From positions 1-64,000 of the forward strand of contig JADNRV010000132.1 in NCBI GenBank assembly GCA_015499995.1: DNA of 64,000 nt. The letters run 5' to 3'. Shown piece after piece: positions 9,526 through 20,430 of this stretch. Each line of letters starts with the position of its first letter. Position 1 is the stretch's first letter. This DNA comes from Flammula alnicola. Its lineage: Eukaryota > Basidiomycota > Agaricomycetes > Agaricales > Strophariaceae. The notes below the pieces were generated by a model, which was given only the letters and a program-made list of their open reading frames with translations, was not told where the DNA came from and made no database searches. A program made the translations under genes and the position numbers.

Positions 9526-9678
9526 CCCACCATCCCTGCTGCTGCGCCGCCACCTACCTCCCAGAGCGCGATGGCGGTATCGTTCGTGGAAGCATTTGAT
9601 CACATGTGGATAGGGCAACCGGGAGATCAGGGGCACTCGACGCGAGGGAGAATGATTGGCCTCGGTAAAAGAGGATGA
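9526..9678 (+). pseudogene. 3' part of the host gene split by the retrotransposon
   Basis: After the duplicated CCCAC the interrupted frame resumes at 9531 and runs 49 codons to TGA at 9676-9678, with a Pro/Ala-rich start and a basic end (LGKRG). The 239 bp after it (9679-9917) are AT-rich, with nothing recognised. Confidence 0.6.
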
Positions 9679-9917
9679 TCTTGTAGTTAAATGTATATAC
9701 TGACAATCCATATGTTTGACATCACTTGACTTGTGACAGAGTAAGGATAAATAAGTTAAATAGGTACTTCATTTGACAGATTGAAATGAAATAAGTGAGC
9801 GACTAACTTATTGTCTTGGAATAAATGTGTGTACTACCCAGTTGAATTTATTCTACACTTATTCTGACAGATTCAGTGATAATAAAATATGCCTCTACTG
9901 ATTCTACTGACTTTACA

Positions 9918-10824
9918 CTAATCCTTACATATCGGAAAATGAGGTTTTTCCTGATGTATGGGAGTATGGGGCCTGGGGAACGGGTCTTGTGCTTTGCTGT
10001 CGAGAACATCCTTCAGCTGACAGTGTGTCATCCGTGGCGCTATCTGAAAGAGTTCCCAACAGTCGTCGGCGGAGATATGACGGGCTCGCATGTGGGTGAT
10101 ATTGTTCCATTCGATAACGACCGACTTTAGGTCAAGTCCTATGATCTTGAGTGTTGTTGGCATTGGCTTGAAATCGCCCAATTTGAACTGCCCTGCAGAT
10201 TGGGACCCATAAACGTCTAGTTTAAGGGATTGTAGCTGGGAGGCCCCTTGCGAGTCTCCAACAAGATCTGACAATGAAGAGGAAGGGCCGTTGTAAGTGA
10301 GATCTCGCCACCTGCTAGAACATTGATTGATAACCGCAATCACATCGCGACTGACTGTATGGCCCCAGGAGACGCCGTGTTTAACGAAAAGGCCAATCGA
10401 CAAGGGAAGTTGTCCGGATCGATCTATCCACTCCTGCGCCCAATGGGATACCGAGAGATTGTTGTGGTGATCGATTGAAAGAAAGACGGTCGTCCAGAGT
10501 CGAGGCGTTGTATGAGCAATCTGACGCCATTTTTGGCATACAGATGACAAGGCTACTGGGGCACATCTCGCCTTTCTGTTCATTTCGCGAGGAATGCAGA
10601 GCTGGAAGATTTCGGATGAAATCTCTGAAGGGAGTCGGTGAATAAAGTGGTCGTGACTGTAGTTCATCTCCGATTTCTGTCTTCGGGCCTCTTCGAGGAG
10701 GGTCTCCCTCACTTTGACGATCTGGATATTGAGTTCTGCCAACTTTCTGCAAGGATCGCAGGGGCTGAGATTCGAAATTTTGGAGCAAAGGGAGTGTCGT
10801 CGCAAAAGGGCAAAGTTGTGGCAT
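9918..10824 (-). pseudogene. F-box copy A, truncated
   Basis: This is a copy of the local F-box/LRR-like family. The family start codon is at 10824, but a short deletion in the N-terminal CPFC region shifts the frame. The ORF covering the rest reads in from upstream (to 10946). The coiled-coil segment, F-box (LPSEISSEIFQLC ... HTTPRLWTTV) and the first part of the C-terminal repeat region are present. The frame then leaves the family sequence right after the PHTPI motif and stops, so about 200 C-terminal residues found in copies E and H are missing. It is the outermost copy of the left arm and pairs with copy I of the right arm. Confidence 0.8.
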
Positions 10825-11039
10825 TTTCGTTGGTTGGTATCTGTTTCAGCAAAAGCTGTTACATAACAATCGTAGCTGTTATTATGAGCAATATCGAAAC
10901 ACCCTGGTGTGATGTGGTCAAAGAGTTTGAGAAAAGTCTCAGGCACCTTGTTGGCGGCTTAAGTCATAATAGGATATCTCCTTTCTCCTCCTTGAGATCT
11001 TCTCCTACTTGTACTAGTCATGTTGAGCATTGCGAGGCA

Positions 11040-12910
11040 GATGTTACTAGCACAGAGCGCAGCTAAAGGTGACATATAAAATGTGGAGCTTAAGAAAGAC
11101 GCTGCAAAACCATCAATTTGAGGCTGTTCACACGATGGAGGGCGATGGACTCGCAGTAGACGAGCGGGAAAAACAGCAGGTCGCGAGGATGGACGGCGTC
11201 ATGCTCGGAAGTCGAAGTAGGTCCTAATTAATCCCGCACTTTCCTACCTCTTCCAACAGGACTCTATTCATGCCTTAAAGTCACCAACGGAATTGTGTAA
11301 AATCAAGAAAAAAGACGATGTAGGGCTAGGCCTCGGTACTATACAAAGCAGAATGGAAGGCTACTGGAAGATGGGTGTGCAATATGCATGGATATGAGGA
11401 TGTGTATGTGGAAGAAAGATATCTATAGACGGAGACAGACAGAGACGAAGAGAAAACGATAAAGGATGTCGAAATCTGACGACAAGAGGACGATGAAGCA
11501 TGGAGAAGAGAAGAGTAACGCGACGACAAGAAGAATTGCATGTATGTATAGAGAGAAGGGATATGAGGATAGAGATGAAGATGGAGATGGAGATAGAGAT
11601 AGAGATATATGAAATATGACACGCCATGGGTCGAATGTATAACGTTCCAAGGATATATTCGATAGCGAGAAAATGGTACAAACCCATAGAGGTGGATGGG
11701 CGAGAAAAACAGATAGTGATACCGATACCTGGGCGAGCAGCTGCAGTGGGCAGCTGACGTACGTGTAATAAACGCAGCGTGCCATCAGAAAGTCAGGACG
11801 TCTGCCCTCCGAGGTCTATTGTGATTTCATGTTTGCAAGTGGTGCATTTAAGGCTTTTCGGCACCCGTGCGATGGCGAACTCGACATCGATTGTAAGGAT
11901 CTGATAACAGGGGTCGAGGACGAAGAGACTTTCCGTCGCATATATGCGATAGTCTTCTGCTAGCCGCGGACAGGATTGTCGCGCGTAATATGTGATGAGG
12001 TTGGCGCAAAACCGAGATATATGCGCAGATGAAGATATCGCTTGTTGTGTATGATAGGAATGCTGGCACGTTGTTACGTGGCCACGATGGGTGGTAATGC
12101 CATCGTCCTGCATTCATGATGTGGGGTATTGACAAGCCCGACCCGGCCAATGGATAGAGGTCGAGAAGAAAATGGAGGCACATGGGAGTAGGGCGGAAGA
12201 AAAGAACAAAGGAGGAAGAAGACAGAAGAACGTTCCCTGGATATGTAGTCGTACAGTGGAGAGAGAAAGGAAAGGCATAAACATAGAGAAAAAATAACAG
12301 CGTTCATGGAGAGGAGTGGTTTTGGGAATTGGGGTTGTAAAATTGAGAGACAAAGGGATAGAAGGCAAGAAGGATCATGAATGGATGGAGAAATAAAAGG
12401 AGTAGGGGCTTGGCAATTGGATGCATTGAATTTGACGATAGAGGACGAGGAGGCTGAAGTCAAAGCCAAGCATCGAGTGCAAGGATGAGACCGATGTCGA
12501 TGACAAAGTCATAAGCCAAACCGACCACTGATTGGAGTCGATCCTGTTCCTTCCCCGCAATCTCCATCCAAAAGCCACTTCGCCACCTCCACCTCGCCAG
12601 CTCCACCCTAAACCAAAGGAGAACCCAAACAAGTGAACGAACGCCCAAACCAAAAACCAAAAAGAAAATAGTGGAGGGAAAAAAACCAAGCGCAAGGAAG
12701 AACCCCAAAAATAGAACACGGCCTCTCTCCAAGGCCAAAGTCAGCAAGCTGGCAGGTCTACACCAAGCGCCCCTTCAAAACATCTCTAGTTCGGCATAGT
12801 CAGACACAAGTTATACCGCCAAGGGAGATTAATACAAACGTACCTCGCTTTCCAACTCCAACCACTCCTACTCGTCCACCCGTATATCGACAGCACAAGG
12901 CTGGGCCACG
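11040..12910 (-). repeat. Inverted copy of DNA downstream of the GAC1-like gene
   Basis: Read on the minus strand this matches 52789-54500 and 59667-60840 in order: the GTTCG-containing stretch, the TTTGGATGGAGATTG motif, pyrimidine-rich DNA, the CCCACAT...GCAGGA motif and the GATAGAGATAGAG/CTCTATCTC tract. Low-complexity ORFs on the minus strand (11326-11785) do not look like genes. No coding function is seen. Confidence 0.75.
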
Positions 12911-13621
12911 TCAGTTAACGACCAACCTCGGTCCCTCGCCTTTCCCTCTCGCCTCAATGCCCCCACCAGGAACGCCAGGCGCAAGAGCACCCACACTCGA
13001 GCCCACCGTCGGGCCCGGCGCCTGCGCAAAAAACGCCTCACAAATGCCTGAGACACTGCATCGTCCTGGCCTGACGACGACCCAAAGTCGGAGTCGAACC
13101 CAAGTTGGACGACGAGTTGGCGAGCGTCGCACTCGAGCTCAAAGGTGAATCTCCAGACGGTGCCTGCTACCGCTGCTGCTGTAGCGGCGGCGTACCCGCA
13201 CTCGAACACAGCGCCGCTGAAGAACCAACATGCGAGAGCCTCAGCAGCGAGCGCACGCCCATCGCAGACGACGATGACGACGAGTGGTCTCATACCCCAC
13301 AGTGACGGCGACCCGATTCAGACGTCCCAGGCAAAGTGGCCAAGAACCTCGTCGGTGACCCATGGTACGGCGGACTGGCAGTCCCATTTGGCCAGGGCGA
13401 GCCAGGTCGGAAACCCCACATCGCAGGCGAAGAAGGTCCATAGGAGGCAGCAAGCAGGAGATGGAGCGTTCGTCGGTGTGGTGTCAGGAGAAGAAGTCAT
13501 CAGAGGTGGCACTGCCACACTTGATCCTGCTACTTCCATTGCCGATCCAGAATCACCTCCGCTGTCCGTCGATGACAATGAAACGACACTGCCAAGACTG
13601 AAACTTGCAGTCGCTGTCGAT
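12911..13621 (-). pseudogene. GAC1-like 3' fragment, left copy 1
   Basis: The reverse complement matches the last ~710 bp of the GAC1-like gene (about 52080-52788), including the terminal stretch GGGIEARGKGE and the stop codon at 12911-12913. Indels break the frame in several places. It begins exactly where MAU2-like intron sequence ends (13622), the same join as at 58969/58970 on the right arm. Confidence 0.8.
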
Positions 13622-14330
13622 GGTAAGTTTCTTTATCGTTCTTCGTGATTCAAGGTGCTTATCTGTGTTTTAGTGCCTCCATGGGCCTCAACTGTGGATG
13701 TGAAAGGGTTTTACGATAAGATGCATAAGCTGAAGGCAGACATGATTTGCGAGCTCGTTGGGGTAAGACACTATCTTCGGATTTCGCATATATTAATTGA
13801 CGCTTGCCGCTTAGGTATCAATCTCATGAAGTGAACTCGATGATGCCGGACGTGCTCTTGTACTAGCCCTCGTCGCAGTGCAGTATGTGCATACCTCGAC
13901 GGAGCATGCGGAAAGTGTGTTAAGCACCGCCGAGCAGCTTGCTGCTGGTCTTGAAGCACAACCGAAGATGGCAAAGAACGCAGAGTTGAAGAAGGGTGCC
14001 CTCAAAGCATCCAGTGCAGGCTCCGGAGGAGATGGTGTGGGCAATATGCATCTGAGGTTGTGAATCAGTGAATGCTCTTTAGGTCGGGATACATTTCAAT
14101 GCTTTCAACAATATTGTTCGTGTCTGACGCATTCATCCCATGTAGAACTGAAATGACACACTGCAGACGCGCAAGGAGCATCAAAGCAAGCTGCGACTAA
14201 CGAGAAATTCAAGGAGGCGGTGATAAGCTTGCAGAAGAGGAAGTTCGTGGAGGTGGAATAAATTTCGAAAGGTTTCTTGGAATCGGATTCCCCGCTCATG
14301 GTTTGTTGCCTTCCTCAATTTTGCTAATGC
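13622..14330 (+). pseudogene. MAU2/SCC4-like fragment, internally deleted
   Basis: It starts with an intron (GTAAGTTTC...TTTTAG), then the exon encoding WASTVDVKGFY and MICELVG, a second intron, and then jumps to the C-terminal region (EHAESV, AEQLAAGL). The middle, still present at 24000-24590, is deleted, and stops follow. The longer copy is at 22590-25080. Confidence 0.6.
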
Positions 14331-14627
14331 TCTTGATGCTCTTGATGTTTGATTATTGATGCTCTAGATGAATAAAATGTTTTTGAATAACTAGATTATC
14401 GATAGGAGGCCAATCGACGCGACACGTTACATGCATCATTAATAATGGTTTATTGCGTTGAATGAGTGAAAACGTTCAGGCGAACACGCTTCCAGTAGGG
14501 ATGAATTTCAGATGGGCATTCAAACGTTCAACGTTCAGCTCCGGTTAACTCTCAGAGTGAAATAAAATTCAGGACTCAAAATTTTGGCTCTCGAGATACA
14601 ATGAAGAATTTCTATGAGGTGATAGCT

Positions 14628-16256
14628 TTACTCCTCACCCAACAGGTTAGAAGAAGAGTTATGTGTGGGACCCTGCTGACTCTCCCCCAAAGCTGAGTCG
14701 TGCGCGTGAAATTCTACAGACTGCTGAAGGATGTCGATGCCGCGATACTTTAGCTCGATCTTTATTTCGATTCCTTGTGCAACCAACGACAACATCCGGC
14801 TGAGAGTGTCTTTATCGATGATAACATGGTCATCTTTTTGCTGACCTTTGACTAGAGAAAGCGTAAGAGAGCGCAAAGGCCTTCGACGAAGATTGTGTAC
14901 ATCGGAGGCAGAGCCGAAAATGTCTGGCACCAACGTCCAATCAAGAGGCATTGCCCCTTCGAATGCCATAGATTGCAATTGAGGAAAGAAGGCTTGATTG
15001 GTTTCCGAATCAGTGCTGGTGATGATGAAAGAAGCATTGGAGAAGCGACGAAAAATGTGTTCCGTAATATTTGTGCCACATCCGTGGCACAATATTAAAT
15101 GTAGGCGGCAGAGATCAGGTGTCACTCGAGATAGATCAACGAGATCTGCAACGTCGAGCCCCAGGTCTAAAAGTGCCAACGTCTGCAAGGAGCAAGAGGA
15201 TCGCAAAAAAAATGATATAAGATTCTCAGTGTCCACAATCTCGGCGTCGCCAACCCTCGTATAGCTTTGTAGAGCGGGAAGAGAGATATTGTTGTGGAAA
15301 ATTTCGCATATATCGTATGCTAGGCTCAGCTCAAGAACTTGGAGGGCAGGGTGTAATATGGGAGTATGGAGATTTGGGAACGGATCTTGATGGCATTGTC
15401 GAATATCCTTCAGCCGACAGTGCATCATCCATGGTGTTATCCGAAAGAGTTCCCAACAGTCGTCGATGGAGATACAACGGAGTTGCATGTGGGTAATATT
15501 GTTCCATTCGATAACGACTGACTTCAGGTCAAGTTTTGTGATCTCGAGCGTCGTCGGCGTTGGCTTGAAATCACCTAATTTGAACCGTCTTGCGGAATCG
15601 GAATCGTAGGTATAAACCTGTAGTTTAAGGGTTTGTAGCTGGGAGGCCCCTTGCGAGTCTCCAACAAGATATGACAATGAATAGAAAGGGCCTCGGTAAA
15701 TGAGATCTCGCCACCTGCTAGAACATCGATTGATAACCGCAATCACGTCGCGATTGACGGTATAGTAGTTGGGTTCGGATTCAATGAAAAGGCCAATCGA
15801 CAAGGGAAGTTGTCCGGATCTATCTATCCACTCCTGCGCCCAACGGGGTACCGAGAGTTGCTGTGCTGACCAACCGAAAGAAAGACAGTCGTCCAGAGTT
15901 GAGGCGTCGTATGAGCAATCTGTCGCCATTTTTGGCAGACAGATGACAGCGTTACTGGAGCACGTCTTGAATCACTGCTCATTTCATGAGGAATGCAGAG
16001 CTGGAAGATGTCGGATGAGATCTCTGGAGGGAATCGGTGAATGAGGGGTCGTGATTGTAGTTCATCTCGGATTTCAGCCATCGGGCCTCTCTCTGCATCT
16101 TGAGCAGAGTCTCCCTCGCTTTGATGATCTGGATTTCGAGTTCTGCCAGCCTTTTGCATGGGTCGCAGGGGTTGAGATTCGAAATTTTGGAGCAAAGAGA
16201 GGCATTATCGTAGACGCCCTGGTTTTCCGTTCCGCAAAAGGTGCAATCTGTGACAT
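14628..16256 (-). pseudogene. F-box copy B, frameshifted
   Basis: The family start codon is at 16256, but small indels within the first 20 codons, near 16045 (just before the F-box) and near 15860 (just after it) put the N-terminal region, the F-box and the C-terminal 430 codons into different frames. The F-box segment (FPPEISSDIFQLC ... HTTPQLWTTV) and the LRR-like C-terminus are each still readable. It pairs with F-box H on the right arm: both are followed by an antisense MAU2 fragment and a GAC1 fragment. The 300 bp after its stop (14331-14627) are AT-rich family 3' flank. Confidence 0.85.
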
Positions 16257-16436
16257 TTTCGTTAGTTGAGGGCGAAAATCTGTTTGAGCAAAAGCTGTTA
16301 ACAATTGCACTGTTATTATGAGCAATATTGAAACGCACTGATGTGATGTGGTCAAAGAGTCTGAAAAAAGGGCTTGCTGGCGGCTTGCGAATGTATATTC
16401 AGCGAACACAACATGAGTCATTAGGAACTAGCATTC

Positions 16437-17312
16437 CACACTCGAGCCCACCATCGGGCCTTCGGGCCCGAAGCCTGCGCAAAACACTGCTTAGTACCTC
16501 ACAAACACATAATACACCGCATCATCCTGGCCCGAGCTCGAGCTCGAAGGCGTACCTGCAGACGGTGCCTGCTGCTGTTACGGGCCAGCGGCGCACCCGC
16601 ACTCAAACCCAATGTCGCCGAAGAACCAACAGGCGAGAGCCTCAGCGGCGAGCACGCGCCCACCGCAGATGACGAAGGGGTAGTACTGTGGTAGTCTCAT
16701 ACCCGACAACGGCGACCCCGATTCACATGTTGCAGGCAAAGTAGCGAAAAACCGCTTCGGCGACCCAGGGTACGGCGAACTGGCAGTCCCATTTGGCCGG
16801 GGCGAGCCAGGTCGCCAACCCCACATCGCAGGTGAAGAATGCCCATATGAGACAGCAGCATTAACAGCAAAAGTAGGAGACGGAGTGCTCATCGGTATGG
16901 TGTTGGCCCCGGGGAAGCAGTCGTTGGAGGCGTACCACTGCCGATACCTCCTATGCGCTTGGTCCTGCTACTTCCATTGGGCGTTGCTGATCCAGAATCA
17001 CTTCCGCTGCCCATCGACGATGATGAAACGCCACTACCAAGACTTGACCAAGACCAAAGCTCGGAGTCGCCATCGGTGGTCTAGCTACTTCAGCGCTCAA
17101 ACCTCCTCGCGATGTTGCTGCTGATGGTGATAGTGATGATGCGCGCCCTTCCTCTGCTGCAGTGACATGAGCTAACCAAACCGGAGCCAGGACCAGAACC
17201 CGAGCTGGTCATGCTCTTATGATACCCGTCAACAACGACGCCACAAGCGAAGGTAACGGCGGCATCTCTATCCCTCCAACTTCTTCTGCTCCTGACCATC
17301 CTTGGGCTTCTC
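16437..17312 (-). pseudogene. GAC1-like 3' fragment, left copy 2
   Basis: The reverse complement follows the GAC1-like gene from about 51815 to 52710, including the His/Gln-rich stretch, with several internal deletions and no open frame. It ends abruptly inside the gene at both sides. 17313-17630 is 3' flank of F-box C, also found inverted at 63300-63640. Confidence 0.7.
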
Positions 17313-17630
17313 GTCTATCGACTTTCATAGGGCAGCTATTGACAATGATGTTCACAGTTTCTAGCATGAGATGGAATATCAAGTCGCTTCGATCACGTGG
17401 AATTGTTTATTCCTCGAATTACCTTCTTGTGACAGGATCTGGAGAACGCATATCATGATGTAGTATTTATCTATGTCGAATGAATAAAGATCTCAGTTAC
17501 GAGTTCGAATGTATGAGCAGCAAACTAATTAGAGAAGAACTTCAGTTGGATGCTTGGGTCGAAATAAAATCTAGGACTCAAATTTTCGTCTAATGTGATA
17601 TGATGGTAAATAGTTAGAGGGTGAAATCCT

Positions 17631-19292
17631 TCACAACTCCTTGCTCAATGCTTCAGGTGAAGAATTAGATGTGGGACCCAGCCTCCCCTCCAAAGCTGAG
17701 CTGTGCGTGTGAAATTCTATGGATTGCTGAAGGATGTCGACGCGGGGATATATTTCTTCGATCTTTAATTCGAGTCCTTCTTCAATCAGCAATAGCATCC
17801 GACTAAGGGAATCTTTATCAATTATAATAGGGTCGGCTTTTGGGGGACGTTGGATTTGACGAAGAGTAAGAGAGCGCAAAGGCCGTCTGCGAAGATTGTG
17901 TACATCGGAGGGAGAGCCGAAAATGTCCGGTACCAACTTCCAATCAAGGGGCATTGTTCCTTCGATTTTCATAGATTGTAGTTGAGGAAAGATGACCTGT
18001 TCGGTTTCCGTGTCAATATCAGTGACGATGGAAGCAGTGGAGTCTGTGGAGAAGCCACGGAAAATGCGTTCCATGGCAGCTGCGTGACCTGTCGATGACA
18101 ACGCTAATTCCAGATGGTGGAGCCCAGGCATCACTCGAGATAGATCGACAAGATCTGCGATGTCGAGCTTCATGCATAAAAGTGCCAACATCTGCAAGGA
18201 ACAAGAGGATCGCACGAAAAGCGATATGGCGGTCTCAATTTCCAAATAATCATCGCGGACGTCGCGCCTATTGCTCGTATAGCTGAAGCTTTGTAGAGAG
18301 GGAAGGGAGACATTGTCGCGGAAGCAGTGGAATGCATTGCTTGCTATGCTCAGCTCAAGAACTTGGAGAGTAGGGTGTAATATGGGAGTATGGGGCCTCG
18401 AGAACGAGTCTTGTAAATGGAGAACATCCTGCAGCTGGCAGTGCGTCATCCGTGGCGTTATCCGAAAGAGTTCCCAACAGTCATCGAGGGAGATACAACA
18501 GCCTTGCACGTGGGTGATATTGTTCCATTCGATAACGACTGACTTCAGGTCAATATATGTGATCTTGAGCGTCGTTGGCGTTGGCTTGAAATCACCTAAT
18601 TTAAATTGCCCTTTATATTGCCAGGTCACATAAACGTCTAGTTTAAGGGTTTGTAGCTGGGAGGCCCCTTGTGAGTCTCCAACGAGATATGACAATGAAG
18701 AGGAAGGACCTTCATATGTCAGATCTTGCCACCTGCTAGAACATCGATTGATAACCGCAATCACATCGAGATTGACGGTATAGTCCCAGGAGTTGGCAAC
18801 GCTGGATTTAATGACAAGGCCAATCGACAAGGGAAGTTGTGCGGATCGATCTATCCACACCTGCGCCCAATGGGATTCCGAGAGGTTGCTGTGGTGACCG
18901 AGCGAAAAAAAGATAGTCGTCCAGAGTTGTGGCGTCGTATGAGCAATCTGTTGCCATTTTTGGCATACACATGACAGGGCGAATGGGGCACGTCTTGAAT
19001 TACTGCTCATTTCGTGAGGAATGCAGAGCTGGAAGATGTTGGATAAGATCTTTGGAGGAAGTTGGTGAATAAGAAGATGGTGACGACTGTAGTTCATCTC
19101 CGATTTCAGCCTTCGCGCCTCTCTCTGCATCTCGAGCAGAGACTCCCTCGCTTTGATGATTTGGATTTCGAGTTCTGCTAGCCTTTTGCATGGATCGCAG
19201 AGGTTGAGATTTGAAAATTTGGAGCAAAGAGAGTCGTTATCGTAGACGCCCTGGTTTTCCATGCTTCCGCAAAAGGGGCAGTGGTGTGACAT
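17631..19292 (-). CDS. F-box protein C (intact)
   Basis: A 553-residue F-box protein, expected to be a substrate-recognition subunit of an SCF ubiquitin ligase. The start is set at 19292 because the family begins MSHHCPFCGS. The frame is open 33 codons further upstream only because a MITE sits there. Order: CPFC and a CDPC pair (possible zinc site) within the first 36 residues; a coiled coil at about 36-66 (LAELEIQIIKARESLLEMQR); the F-box at about 72-128 (LPPKILSNIFQLC ... TTPQLWTTI); then about 400 residues with irregular leucine-rich segments. No introns are needed. It is divergent from E and H in its C-terminal half, and its 3' flank matches that of copy I. The substrate is unknown. Confidence 0.8.
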   Translation of the reverse strand: MSHHCPFCGSMENQGVYDNDSLCSKFSNLNLCDPCKRLAELEIQIIKARESLLEMQREARRLKSEMNYSRHHLLIHQLPPKILSNIFQLCIPHEMSSNSRRAPFALSCVCQKWQQIAHTTPQLWTTIFFSLGHHSNLSESHWAQVWIDRSAQLPLSIGLVIKSSVANSWDYTVNLDVIAVINRCSSRWQDLTYEGPSSSLSYLVGDSQGASQLQTLKLDVYVTWQYKGQFKLGDFKPTPTTLKITYIDLKSVVIEWNNITHVQGCCISLDDCWELFRITPRMTHCQLQDVLHLQDSFSRPHTPILHPTLQVLELSIASNAFHCFRDNVSLPSLQSFSYTSNRRDVRDDYLEIETAISLFVRSSCSLQMLALLCMKLDIADLVDLSRVMPGLHHLELALSSTGHAAAMERIFRGFSTDSTASIVTDIDTETEQVIFPQLQSMKIEGTMPLDWKLVPDIFGSPSDVHNLRRRPLRSLTLRQIQRPPKADPIIIDKDSLSRMLLLIEEGLELKIEEIYPRVDILQQSIEFHTHSSALEGRLGPTSNSSPEALSKEL

Positions 19293-19312
19293 TGTCGTCG
19301 GTTGAGGGCGGG

Positions 19313-19928
19313 TAGTGTTTTGAAGTCCGGTCCAGTCCGGTCTTTTGGCCCCCAGGGACATGGACCGAGACCGAGACCGGTCCATATACATCCCAAGATG
19401 TCAAAAAACCGGACTGGACCGATTCAGACCGGTCTACGTCGGTCTTTTGCAGTCTTGGACCGGTCTAAACCAGATTCCGGTCTTAACCAGTCTTAACCAG
19501 TCTAAGACCAGTCTTTCGATGCAAACCACTAGTAATTTGATATATATGTATCAATAATATTTGTAGACATAATATATACCTTTAAATTGAGCCCTGCAAC
19601 GTTAAATTTCGTTGAGAATTGACTGTTCTACACTAATATTCCGCATTTTCTACTCTTTTGGAAACATTTTGACTGTTTTATTTATTTCTCAGCCAAAACT
19701 TTACCAATCTGGATGCCCTTGGGGCCAATTTGAAGGGATAAATCAGGGCTACAAAGTAGCCGGTTTAGACCGGTCCTAACCGCAAAGACCGGTCCATCGA
19801 GACCGGTCTTTTTGCGGTCTTTGATTCTCAAAAATCAAAAGACCGGACTGCTGGTCCGGTCTTTTTGCGGTCCAGTCCGGTCTGGTTGCGGTCTTTTTCC
19901 AGTCTTGGGACTGGACCTTTAAGCACTA
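19313..19928. mobile_element. hAT-like MITE, 616 bp, upstream of F-box C
   Basis: It is flanked by an 8-bp target duplication AGGGCGGG (19305-19312 and 19929-19936). The ends are imperfect inverted repeats, TAGTGTTTTGAAG left and TAGTGCTTAAAGG right (16 of 21 bases match over the outer 21). The interior is packed with GACCGGTC/GGTCCGGTC motifs at both ends and is AT-rich in the middle. It has no coding capacity. Other F-box copies lack it at this position (for example 27049-27080), giving an empty-site comparison. The 8-bp duplication and TAGTG end fit the hAT superfamily. Confidence 0.8.
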
Positions 19929-20103
19929 AGGGCGGGTATCTGTTTCAGTAAAAGCTGTTAACAATCGTAGCTGTTATTATGAGCAATATCGAAACGCACT
20001 GATGTGATGTGGTCAAAGAGTTTGAAAAAGGGCTTGTTGGCGGCTTGCGAATGTATAGAATGCAACACGTAATCTGCCTTGAGTCACTAGTCACTGGGAA
20101 CCA

Positions 20104-20203
20104 GCGTCCACAGTGCACACTCGAGCCCACCATCGTCAAACCCGGAGCCGGCGCAAAACACCACTGCCTCACAAATGCCCGATACACCGCACCGTCCTGG
20201 CGC
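20104..20203 (-). pseudogene. GAC1-like 3' fragment, left copy 3 (short)
   Basis: About 100 bp match the reverse complement of 52620-52710 of the GAC1-like gene, covering the DDAVYQAFVRQWCFAQAP coding segment. No open frame is kept. Confidence 0.65.
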
Positions 20204-20430
20204 GACCTCGATCATGTAGATATCGAACCCCACGAACCCAACAACCTTTTCCAACCCATGAGTTGCTTCGATCATGCGGAATTTCTTATTCCTTCTCGTG
20301 GAGGGATCTGCAGGCAGCAGAATGCATATCATGATGTAGTAGTTCTCTATTTTCTGGCTGTACTCAGGGCGGAATATTGTTCATGACAAAAAACCGTGGC
20401 TACCACGATATGATAGAAATTAGTTATACT

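Noticed and set aside
11326..11785. Ser/Leu/Tyr-rich minus ORFs
   Set aside because: Reading of a GATAGA-type low-complexity tract inside a duplicated non-coding segment; frames are not kept in the other copies.
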